Shown piece by piece: positions 48,601-62,616 of a stretch of DNA of 64,000 nt (position 1 is its first letter; every line of letters starts with the position of its first letter). The DNA comes from Anoplopoma fimbria (Eukaryota; Chordata; Actinopteri; Perciformes; Anoplopomatidae). The DNA lies in NCBI RefSeq assembly GCF_027596085.1, contig NC_072453.1:2811448-2875447 (forward strand), written 5' to 3'. The notes beneath the pieces are model-generated. The model was not told the origin of the DNA. It ran no database searches and saw nothing but the letters and a program-made list of their open reading frames with translations. A program made the translations under genes and the position numbers.

Positions 48601-50368
48601 TGTTGACCCGACTGGTCCGTCAGTACAAATGAAACCCTCTTCAAAACATGGCGGCGTAAATGGAGCGATGGCGGGTTATCATTACTGTTAATGATCGGAT
48701 GGAGCAAGAGAGAGCGAAGGGCTGCAGTTCTGGTGATGAGTCACACTCGCTGAGAGCAGTCTATCTCAGAATAGCTCCATTTGTATCCAGCTCCTTTTAG
48801 CCACGCTGTTGTCAAAATATACGACACATATAGTATTAATACGAATCCTCAAAGAGCACATGGAGATGGTTCCAATGGCAAATTTCTAAGACTCATTGTA
48901 AAAGCAAAACACACTTGAGGTTGTCAATCAGCTTGTTTTTTATGGTGACTCAGTACAAGGGGATGAAAATATTTTTGGATTCCAAAGAGAAAATGTCAAC
49001 AAGACTCTCTGGAACACTTCAGCATTAACTTAAGTGATACCAAATCTAATTAGGTGTCACTGCGGGTGCCTGAGAGGCTCTGCTGCATAATTAGAGCCAA
49101 AAGAGCCATAACCATTAAATAGCCCAATTTGTAAAAGGGACCATTACACCTTAGATGCCACTTCTTCCATTAAAGGATCACGTCTTACTGTAGTTAAAAC
49201 ATTTTTCTTTAAATTGTCTGTAACCTCAGACTCTCCTGGCTAAAATGCTAATTTTGTTCTGGAAATAAAAATGCACTTAAATATTCCTTGATCCATTTAC
49301 CTGCTTTTTCTTTCTTTCTTCTGATCCCAGCATGCACTTGGTGTAAGGCAAGGAAGCAGTCTGGACTGGTCAACAAGCCACAGTAATATATAATTGTAGG
49401 AGAAGGGGGTTTATTAATATTCCTAATCATCTAGAGAGCCTTTAAACCATATCCTTAATGTTACATACACATAGGACTCTCCTGGAAAATGTAACATGTC
49501 ATATAGCTGTGTTATGTTATGAGAAATGACGTTATGTCCATCAGTTCAAGTTGTCGGGCCTGTCTTAATACTACAATACCCATGAGTCATATTTGCTGAA
49601 TTCATCCAAGACTAGCCAAGAATCTAACTAGATTTAAATATCAGTTGTCTTTCCAAAATGCATCCTGGGAGTTGTAGATAACGTTTACCACAAAGATTTC
49701 ATAAACGCCACCTTATACCTCAGAATTTTTTTATCGAAGAACCAGATATTATTATCAAACACAGTTCATATTTGTACTCATTCATCTTAGAGAATCTCAT
49801 GCCAATCGATTCACTTAACATTGTCAATGAGAATAACGAATGAAAATTTTTAATCTGGAACAATGGGTGCCTGAAATAGCTCATCCCACCATTGTTCATG
49901 TTTTTATGGAAACCGACCTGTTTTAAGTTTGTAGTAATAAGCATCCAAAATGGCTTACGCTGAGTGAGTCACATCTGGTCAACAAGTCCTTCAAGTTACA
50001 TTACAAAATACATTTGTAATTGCAAAGCAACCCAAAGTTTACAATAGAAAAGGACAACATTGTTTGACAGTACCTTCCAAAGCAGTTACAAATCACAAAA
50101 GTAAAACTACTCTCTGATCTGAACACTGTGGTTAAAGATACAGATACTAACTGTAATACAATTAACTTTTATGTCATATTTGCTCAAACTGTCACTATTG
50201 CCTGTACATGAGACGGATCATTTCTGAAAACATCTGGTTCCTTTAAGTGCTCTTAATTGCATTTGCATGTAGGAAATCAACCAATCAGAGCTGAGGAGTC
50301 TCTAATACAGCTGTCAATCACTGCTCAATCTACACTCTTGAAGGCATTTTGAATCAGAAATGATGTCG
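45674..50368. other. Intergenic, possible conserved non-coding blocks
   Basis: No gene found. The blocks 45730-46070, 46620-46800, 48530-48800 and 49050-49160 are free of recognised repeats and have TAATTA-like cores or balanced composition (inference only). Confidence 0.35.
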
Positions 50369-50446
50369 ATGAACTGATTGGCGTAACAGCATACGTAATG
50401 TCATTTTTAATTGACATTACGTATGCTGTTACGCCAATCAGTTCAT
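50369..50446. repeat. Perfect 35-bp inverted repeat with 8-base loop
   Basis: Left arm 50369-50403 starts ATGAACTGATTGGCGTAACA; right arm 50412-50446 is its exact reverse complement. The loop is TTTTTAAT. The resulting hairpin is 78 bases with no mismatch. Confidence 0.97.
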
Positions 50447-53400
50447 ATATATGGATGTGAGGTGAGACTAATTAAGCCTATACCCCCCACATTTACTCTC
50501 TCCTTCTCTCTCTGTATAAATGCATGTCCCTGTCTATCTTAATTTACTATTACTATTACTGTCTTGTGGTGTTTATTGGGCTTAATAACAGTATCACTCA
50601 CTCTGACGCAACAACCTCCCCTTGGTTTCAGCTTTATATAGTCCTCATCCCCCATTACAGGGTCTCCTAGCTGATTAGCACACTGTGCACTGCGGAGGGA
50701 TAATTAGTAGTTAGCTGCGTTGTCGTGCTATTCCAGGTCACCTGCAATAACAAGGTGCAATTCAAGTGTGTGAAATCAGTCGTTCAGCTGCAGCAGCCCC
50801 GCTCCTCGCTGATGATGATTTAGGTCATAATCACCTGGGTGTAAGGCATAATTTACCTTTGTACAGTGTAACTGTCTATGCTTTTCCTTCACGTTGTCTT
50901 AATCTCCAGAGCAGTAGTTGGAAAACAACTTGCTTGAAGGTGCTGTGAAGTCCTGCACAGTTTGAATAACAGCTTTAACTTAGACACGATCAATCCCAGT
51001 AGACATAAAGGTTTTGTCTACTGGGATCAAGGTTTTTTTTATGGTCATTAATAATGTTTCATACATCACACCCACATTTAGGTAGGTTTAATGCTGACTG
51101 TGAAATAACTGGGGGAAAGGTGAACCTGATGAAAAGAAAAACTAAATAGAGTTTTAACCATTAACCTGTACCATCAGACAGACAATCCCACAAACATTTG
51201 TTGAACAAAAGCTTTGGTCAAACTTCTGAACATTTTATTTGCAGTTTGAAACTTAAACCTTATCACATTAATATGGCTCACATGTTAGCAAAGAGTTGCT
51301 TCATTATACATTTGGCGACTATGGAGCAACATTAACAATTTAGACTAGTGTTTATGGCGATTTCTGGCCGCCACAAAATATCAATTCTTCTCCTCTCGAG
51401 TTAAATAATTTCAATTTCCCTGAAACATTTACCCTTATAAATACCTTCCAGTGCTCAAATGACACCATAATCATAATCTGGGTTATTTAATAATGACTTC
51501 ACAATAAGATTTTCAATACATACAGGCGAAGATAATGAATAATATTTACGCATTCTGCCAGTGGAAATGAATGCTGCACTTATAAGCAGGACATAGAACA
51601 GAATATAAATACACGATGCAGTTTGTTAAACAGGTTACAGGCTACATGGAGAAAACACTGCTGCTCATTGATAATAACTGTGTGTCTTTTCTAGTATAAG
51701 TACAGCTCACATGTCTGCAGACACAAACTCCATTAAAAGTCTCTACAGCTGTTAAAGCTTGACAGGTGATCCAGCTGATCATCAGAAACAGACGCTGTTC
51801 TCACCACGCTACAGAGGAAAGGACATCTCATTTCTCTTAAAACATATTTCCTCGTTTCCTCTCTCCTCGCATGGTTTCCTTGCATCCCTCCATGCATCCC
51901 TGGTGGGAGGGACAAAGACGCAAGTGAGGGAAATGTGGATTGTCTTTGTCGATATTTATTAATACGCAACTATCTCTGACTGTTATATAATTACGCGGAT
52001 GTGTTTAAGTTGTGTGTCCACCGAGAAAAGGATCCAAATTGACTTTCCATTGGCAGGGTTTTTGATCTGAGAGACAGGGAAAAGAAAACTTAATTTGAGT
52101 CCATGTACAAAAAAAACAATAGATTGCATTTTTGATTGGTGCTGTGTTGAAGAAAGCCCTAAGACTGAACCAAAACAGTGAAGTTGTGGGTCAGAAAACA
52201 AATAGCTAAGAAATGCTTAAGCACGTCGTAGAGCTGAGATTGGGTGATACTCTGCTGTAGGTTTATGAGCACAGCTTTAATAGCAAATTGGAAAATGTCC
52301 AAAATAAGTCATGAGGCATCTGGAATTACTATATTTGATGGTTTGATGAATGGTTCAGTCATAAAAAAACATGTCATCCTGAGTTTTGAAGTTACTGATT
52401 ATTTTGTAATTCATTTATTGTGAAATGCAGTATTGGAACCCACAGCTACTACACAATGTGTGTCACACTGTGAACATTGTAAGACACAATTCACAATGTT
52501 ACTTAAAAAAGATTGAAGGGATAAAAATAGGGCTGATAATAGGAATTTAAGTTCCTCTCCCTCTCTTTAATTATCATGTAATCTGTCACTCTGCTTTATT
52601 TTCCAAGCCTCCTCCCTGTATTTCTTGAAAAATAGTTGCATCTTGGTTATCATCCTCTATCAATACTCCGGAGGGTGCGTTGCCAGAAATTGAGTCTCGC
52701 CTCAGTGGGTGATAAAAGTAGATTTCCCACTTGCTAAAGTTGTAACAGACAGAGATAGCGAGGGGTATAGGGTTGGAGTGGGTTTTCTCTGAGATACAGA
52801 TTGAGCTGTTTGAGAGAAGCACTAGGCCCAGCTCACCCACATCACACTTTTTTTTAATCGTCATCCATCGTGATGGCTTTTATCAGAAAGGAAATGATAC
52901 CTTTATGGTCACCTTTTCAGGTTCAACAGCAATATCTTATGTTATGGAAGGCGGCAAGTAACACTGATAAACACACATAGCTTTCCTCAATGTTTCTCCT
53001 CAACATCCCTTTTTCAGAGTCATGCCACTTATGCATAATAATGGTTTGGTGGTTACAGGAAGAAACTGGCCCATTGGTGAACTGGCTGTCCTGTGATAAG
53101 AACACTGATATCAGGAGGCTCTTGAGGGTCCAACGTGTGGTTTGGAAATAGAACACCAGCTAAAGATGAGTAGTCATGGTTTCCTACAGTTTCCATGAGA
53201 ACCATTTGATAGCAACTGCTCGTGTTTCATTTTTCTATTACTCTGTAATATATCTATAACAGACACAAAGGCATCCTAAACATTCTAGATTGAAAATTTT
53301 ACCCAGTTTCTATAGATGTAATCAAAACAATTAGTCAGTAGGTGGCACCAGCACCCAGTTTTTCATTTTTTTGGTTGATTATCACAGCACAGATGATGGT

Positions 53401-53839
53401 ATAATCCTATCTTCACAGAATGATCCATTCCCTTTAGCTTGAACTGTACATCCCAAGTCAACATCACATACGCTTAGTAGGTGGGTCATCCAGCTCCATA
53501 GTTTTTCATTCTTCTCATATGGTATATGATAAAATGATTCCACTAAAGTTCCCTTCTTTGAAACATGTTTTTGGGCTGCCGCCGTCTCGTGTAACTCTCA
53601 GTGCCACACAGTTCCACTCCGCTGCGTGCCTCTGTTTGAGTTGCTGTAATGAGCTAGTCATGCTGCTACTTTAAGATACCACAGACAGTGGTTAGCCTGA
53701 GGTTGCTGAAGAGACAGTGTCTTTTTTGGGAAAAACTCCTCACTTTAAAATAACGGTTATACATTCTAAAACATCGTCCTTAACCATGGCTTTCAATTTA
53801 TTGATAAAATCGATTTGTCGCCCAGCTGTACTCGCACTT
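50447..53839. other. Intergenic, one short hairpin
   Basis: Contains the 13-bp stem at 50993-51027. The block 50640-50830 is non-repetitive and may be regulatory by impression. No gene recognised. Confidence 0.35.
50993..51027. repeat. 13-bp perfect inverted repeat with 9-base loop
   Basis: Arms ATCCCAGTAGACA (50993-51005) and TGTCTACTGGGAT (51015-51027), loop TAAAGGTTT. Confidence 0.9.
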
Positions 53840-54080
53840 CAACGTAATAATGTGAAAGGCTCTCTCTAGAGGCAGTTTGGTTTGACCTTTCTGGGCTACT
53901 GTAGAAACATGGCGGGTAGCTGGATATGTAGATATGAAGGGTTTATTATAAACTAATGAAAAAACAACCATTCTTAGTTTCAGATATTTAAACGCCTGAC
54001 ACAATTAAAACATAATAATGAATATTATATGCCATATCTGCCTATAGATCCATCTTAATCCTACACACTGCTTCTTTAAG
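53840..54080 (+). repeat. Dispersed teleost repeat (GTAGAAACATGGCGG type), copy 1
   Basis: Contains AATGTGAAAGGCTCTCTCTA, TCTGGGCTACTGTAGAAACA followed by TGGCGGG, ATGTAGATATGAAGGGTTTA, CATTCTTAGTTTCAG and the end block TAATCCTACACACTGCTTCT followed by TTAAG. The order matches a common fish repeat. A reverse-orientation relative lies at 58366-58547. Confidence 0.7.
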
Positions 54081-56676
54081 TACTGTGACGACATTCTATT
54101 TTTTCTGAAATTCTGCTTGGATAATTTTCATATGTCCACACAATCTAACAACAAATGATGAAGATGATGGAACATTATCATCAAAGCATCTTTCTTGTTA
54201 ACATATTAATGTGTCACAGAGTTACTAGAAATGATAATCCAGTGATGGACACATAGTTATTGTGTTCAAGAAACAAGGTCACAATGTCAGCTACTTAGAG
54301 GAAACGCATCTTTCTATATTAGGGCAACTTGTAATGCAGTGGATGTAGCTTCATCATATGATCCGTAGGTAAATAAATAGCTTGGCTTCAGCTTCCCCCA
54401 GCAAAAACTTCCAGATTTACAGCACACGGTGGCAGCAGCGCTCCACAAAGAGTTCAATAGTACTGTTGGCTGTTGAGCTCACATTCAGCCCATACAGCTT
54501 CAAATACCCACAAAATAAGCATGTGCCAAAAGGGACAGGAGACAATGCTAGGACGAAGAACTTTTCCTCTACCAAAATAACCCTTGACTTCATATGTACA
54601 CCCTGTATTACACAGAAGATTCTACAAAACACACTATTTCATTCAGTCATTAGTAAAGGTCTCAGATATGACCTTTTTCTCTCTCAGTGAAGGTGTGGTT
54701 GTTCACCAGTCAGCATAAATCTGTCTTTGGTGTACCACCATAATAGGTGTTTATGTTGATACCCACAACCCTTTTATTCAGAACATGATGCCACAGCGCT
54801 GTGCTGTTGGGAAAATAAATGGTTGGAGCTGAGAGATGACAGGCTGTTGTGTTGAATGTGTTTGTCTGTTGTTGCTTAACAGAGCAAGAGATATTTTTAT
54901 TCAGTCGCTGTTGACATATATGTATCTTTGATTTCTTTAGCCAAACCAAAGTGTCTGTCTCAGCCTCCTGACAGTTGGACGTTTACTGCTTTGCTCAAGG
55001 GCTTCACAGTAGCTCCTGCAAAGCAACGCATTGGAAAATCAAAAATATGAGAGAGGCAGATTCCTGGTAGATTAAATGCCAATGTTAGCGTCAGTCTGGA
55101 CCTCCCGGTACCGCTGAGCTAAACTGCACCTTAGCAATGGAGCTAATGTTGCTAGCAGCAGATTGCTTGGTGTCAGGACTCAAACAGTGTTTTGAATCTG
55201 GTACTGTAGCTGCATGCTGTCGCCGAGCAAATATCTTTTTAATCTGGTCTTGGTGTAAAATCAATTTGTTTTAGTACAGTTTTGTAAATTCAGAGCGAGC
55301 AATTAGTTTTTTGTCCACGTTTTGATTCAAGGACTCTGCCGCAGCGCAATACTACATCACGGATCAAGGCACTGTGTTTGCCAATCAAAAACATGCAAGC
55401 TAGGCATGGTCCTATTAGATGACATTGTAACGTGAACATAGTATTACTACTGTTTACCTGGCAAATGTTGCAGTGAAAGATAAAATGATTGCTGCCATAA
55501 TAACTTTCCAGAGTTGTACAATGGTACAGAGTTGTACTCTGACTGTTCTAAACAATTTATGCAGCATCTGATGAGACTTTAAATGAATGGATGTATCTCT
55601 CAAACTGGACTTCCTGGACCGTAATTGGTTGCCTCACAAACACAGCCCCTCGTGTTTCTTAAAAAACAGTTTTGTGTCTGAAAGCCAATGCTTCAGTTTG
55701 ACCCAACCAGACCACTGCTAAAACAGCAGACGTCTTGTAGAGCTTTTAATGTCTGGCTTTGGTCATTTTAAAATGTTTGGATGAGAATAATGGTATCTTT
55801 TGAGAGTGGATTGGGCTGTTTTTAATAGCCAGTCGTATTCTAACTACCTGTACTTCTCCTCCTGTTAGGGTTATTATCTCACATTTATATCTCACATTTC
55901 TATATGTATTTAAAGGGTAAATCTGCTTTTGTTCTACCCATTCTGTAATTTCTTGCCTCTTCCTGTTGAGTCTCTCCTCTTAGCAATGTTTCTTCTTTTT
56001 TATCTACATGTGATCAGCAATCATTTCTCCCCTTCTCTCCCCTCCTCTCCTCTCCTCTCCTCTCCTGGGGGTATCTTGTCCTCTCTTCATCCATCCGGAA
56101 CGTTCCCTGGCTTATGCCCAGTACCCTGCAGCTGGTCCCCATTGAGCCTCCCTGGGACTTTAACCCCCTCATCTCCTCTTCATCCCTTCTTTTTTTCCCC
56201 TCCCCACCATTACACTCTAAAAAGTGAAAACAAAAATAAGTTAGGGAAGCATTTTGCTCTTTGTGTTGCAAAATAATCCACCCTAAAATTCTTTTAAAGT
56301 ATTTCTTCCACAATGGGTTCATTAACCTACAAGCTAAACCTAAGAACATAAACACCAGGCTTCTTTTTCTCTTCACTTCAAAAGGAAACATCTCATTACA
56401 AACCTCCATACACCGGAGGTTTTGTACGCAGTGATTGGTCAGAAGGGAACCCCCGAAAACAGTTCATTTGTTTCATAGGAAACCTATTTCTAATGTTCCT
56501 CTTTCATGAGTTGAATCCCAGCTGGAGCCCATGTTTTTAGAGTGTAGAGTGAAAAGGAAGCTAAAGACTTGGGAGAGGGGGAAGGTGGAAAGATGTTTCC
56601 GATTGAAGAATGTAAGTAATTAACCCCTGTTCCTCTCAAAACAAAAACACTCTCCTGCAGCATGTGTGAGGAAGAT

Positions 56677-56706
56677 TGGTGGTGGTGGTGGTGGTGGTGG
56701 TGGTGG
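56677..56706. repeat. (TGG)n microsatellite
   Basis: About ten TGG triplets, read as poly-His on the complementary strand in a chance frame. Confidence 0.9.
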
Positions 56707-56837
56707 AGGGGCAGACACAAACATCCATGCATTTATCTCCTGTACATAAGGCGTCTATTGCTGATTTGAATCCATTTTGTATACACATTAGTGGAATTGT
56801 TTGTCATTTTTAAAGCCCCAGTTCAAAAGACTAAAAT

Positions 56838-56839
<2 letters not shown>

Positions 56840-56889
<50 letters not shown>
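56840..56889. repeat. (CA)n microsatellite
   Basis: Pure CA run of about 25 units. Confidence 0.95.
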
Positions 56890-56892
<3 letters not shown>

Positions 56893-57067
56893 AATTCTCT
56901 GAGCTCCCATACAAAAACAGACTGCGACACCTCCTAATTGGGATGGATGGATTTCATTATGTAGCATCAAGAGAGATTGAGAGCAGTGATGGAGGGAGGA
57001 GAGGGAAAAATATATCACTTGTGTTACAATAACAAACATTACTACAGTCCTCAGCTCCTTGCTCACT

Positions 57068-57094
57068 ACACACACACACACACACACACACACA
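57068..57094. repeat. (CA)n microsatellite
   Basis: Pure CA run of about 13 units. Confidence 0.9.
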
Positions 57095-58320
57095 ACACAC
57101 CCCAACACACACAGACATTGCACAAGTCCTAGAATGACGTACATATGTTTACAACATGGCCCTCCGTCTCACGTTTTATCTCACTTTCAGATGCTACGGG
57201 CCCCCGGGGGCCGACCCATGACTAACAGTAACTCTTTGAATCCCTCCTATCCCCCCTACACTTGTCCCCTCCCATGTCACCTCGCTAATGGCGCCTCCTC
57301 CCCTCGCCACAAATCCTCGCTGCTGGTGTTGCCTCTACGCTGACTCAGTGCGCTAATGACTCCGACAAAGAAGCGAAACTATCATCAAAGGCTCCAGAGA
57401 CAGCCTGCTGATGTGTTGCCATTTGGTGACCATTAAAGTGTTTATGTAGATTCTTTTCTCTTTAAAACCGATATCTGTCAAACGCCAAACATCAAGCCAT
57501 TTGCTTCGGTGGAATATATGTGAAGGGATGTACAATGCCAAACCACATGCACAGAAAGGAAAATTATAGACAAACACAATGACAATGTTGTTTTTTGTGC
57601 TTGGTGTAATTGACAAATTTATGGACTTCTGAATGTTGTTAGTTTTTGCTTGGAATAAAAGAGGTCAGTAGTAACCCTGTGGTTAATAAAACAATGCACA
57701 AATGCAAGCTGACGGCAGGTCAGGACAGTAAACATACTGTGGTCAAGAACAACTAAATGAACTCATCATATCTACACATTGGGCTGGTCCTCTTTATGCA
57801 GTGCTTTATGTTGCACTGATAGACTGTCTATAAAAAGTGACGCAGTCATCCTGACGTCACCCATTGGTTTGTTGACTGCTGATTTGAAGCCTCGAGTTTG
57901 GCCATTTTACCGTCGCCATCCTGATTATGGTCGTTGCTATCTTGACATTTTGCATATTATGACTGCGGTTGAGTGTCATAGAGATGCCGTTTATGGTAGT
58001 GACAGCGACCTGTCAATCACAGTAAGCCCGCCCTAAAGCTTAGTCCTCTTTATGGTCTATTTTACTCTAAGCTGGACCATGTTGTAGTAAATGAACCTCG
58101 TGCTGTATTGAAGAAGACCTTAAACTATTGATTGAGACCATAAACTCTTGTTTACAATGTTTAATAAGGTTAAAAGTCAAGTGAGAAGTCATTTTCTCAT
58201 AGACTTCTATACAATCGTACTTATTTTTGCAACCGGAGGAGATGCCCCCTGCTGGCCAGTAGAGATAATATAAGTTTTAAGACACTTCTGCATTGGCTTC
58301 ACTCGGCAGAACCGGAGGTT

Positions 58321-58365
58321 GCCGCCTGGTTGTGCCGCCTGGTTGTGCCGCCTGGTTGTGCCGCC
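58321..58365 (+). repeat. 13-bp tandem array inside the MITE-like element
   Basis: Unit GCCGCCTGGTTGT repeated three and a half times. The other copy of the element has this block once (about 15884), so the array expanded in this copy. Confidence 0.9.
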
Positions 58366-58547
58366 AAGTTTTTACAGCAGCCTAAAACAGACAAACCAAA
58401 CCCTGGCACTTGAGAAGGCCATTCTCATTTTGACATTACCTGAGGGCCACCGTAGTTCTCCGACACGCTTGAAAAGGAAGATTGAGCAGAGGGGCAGTCA
58501 GTTGGTTCACAACTAGCTGCTACTAAATCCTACAGACTGCTCCTTTA
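58366..58547 (-). repeat. Dispersed teleost repeat (GTAGAAACATGGCGG type), copy 2, nested
   Basis: Contains TTTTTACAGCAGCCTAAAAC, AGACAAACCAAACCCTGGCA, GAGGGCCACCGTAGTTCTCC, GACACGCTTG and TAAATCCTACAGACTGCTCC, the block order of the family whose other part is seen at 53840-54080. It lies inside the MITE-like element. Confidence 0.65.
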
Positions 58548-58599
58548 TAGTTTTTTCCATAATAATTAAACCCGTCTCCACTTTCTCTATACAGTCTAT

Positions 58600-61989
<3,390 letters not shown>

Positions 61990-62115
61990 GTTTACTGTCG
62001 ATAGGTGCAGTCCAAAACAGATGGGTTTTCAGTCTGCGACAGAAGTTGTGAAGAGTTCCTGCTGTCCTGATGTCAATGGAGAGCTCAAGCCACTATTGTT
62101 GAGTCAGGACAGCAA
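61990..62115 (-). repeat. Possible LINE C-terminal remnant joined to the kinase pseudogene
   Basis: In one minus-strand frame directly after the kinase-like sequence the translation reads WLELSIDIRTAGTLHNFC then RRLKTHLFW. This resembles the LWNxLPxxIRxxxxxxxFxxxLKTHLF end of fish L2-like ORF2 proteins. It is short and decayed, so only tentative. Confidence 0.35.
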
Positions 62116-62616
62116 ACAGTTGGGAGTTTGCAGAGCAGTAGCCCCGTTGCTGACGGTGGTCCACAACCATAATGTTTTAATAATAATAATGGTTTGAGGT
62201 CAGCATGCACAATGTCCATGGACTTCATGGGACAGAGCTGTGGCCAGCTGGTGTATAATGGGTCACAGCTCTGTCATGGAAAGACCCCGGTTGTTTCTGT
62301 CCACCATGTAATCCCACAGGCTCTGATCCAGGAGTTCGAAGTTAAGGCGGGTGCTATCCTTGTTGAAAAAAATAGCCGTTCCACCTCACAATGTTGTAAG
62401 TGTCTGGATCGAGACGCCGCAGCTGTTTCAGGATAACAATCTCCATCCTTGCCCGTTGAACGATTCTGGGGTCGTTCTTGTTGACCTTGATGGCTCCACC
62501 TTGTTCGTTTTGAAGTTGCGGCATTTGGTCACAAAACCAAAGCCGTCCTCTCCAAGGAAGACCTCCACCTTGTGGTTCTTTCCGAGTGAGCTCCCTTTGA
62601 ATATCTGGAGGTCCAT
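62116..62616 (-). pseudogene. HIPK-like protein kinase pseudogene
   Basis: Starts at an ATG (complement of 62614-62616). Residues 21-33 form a glycine loop, LGEDGFGFVTKCR. After a one-base shift the frame continues AIKVNKNDPRIVQ (the ATP-binding Lys) and LKQLRRLDPDTYNIVRWNG. After another shift come RLNFELLDQSLWDYMVDRN and LSMTEL, a TGA, then PIIHQLATALS. A third shift gives MDIVHADLKP, the catalytic loop with the HAD form typical of homeodomain-interacting protein kinases. A TTA-repeat expansion (about 62181-62194) interrupts the loop before NIMVVDH. The DFG segment and C-lobe are missing. At least three frameshifts and one nonsense codon make it dead. No introns lie in the visible part, so it could be a processed copy or a fragment of a single-exon member of the expanded fish HIPK-like family. 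Confidence 0.85.

Larger units (their letters stand above)
54081..57818. other. Intergenic with several simple repeats
   Basis: (TCTCC)n at 56041-56066, (TGG)n at 56677-56706, (CA)n at 56840-56889 and 57068-57094. No gene recognised. Confidence 0.45.
57819..58599 (+). mobile_element. MITE-like dispersed repeat, copy 2, with terminal inverted repeats
   Basis: The left end ATAGACTGTCTATAAAAAGT and the right end (complement) ATAGACTGTATAGAGAAAGT match with few differences, giving terminal inverted repeats of about 20-25 bp. The interior shares with 15177-15893 the blocks TGACGTCACCCATTGG, CCGTCGCCATC, TTGAAGAAGACCTTAAAC, TTTGCAACCGGAGGAG, CACTTCTGCATTGGCTTCAC and GGAGGTTGCCGCCTGG. It encodes no transposase. 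A 13-bp tandem array and a second repeat sit inside its right half. Confidence 0.78.

Noticed and set aside
50369..50446. Classical microRNA gene
   Set aside because: A mismatch-free 35-bp stem with a tiny loop is unlike evolved microRNA precursors. Kept as a hairpin repeat only.
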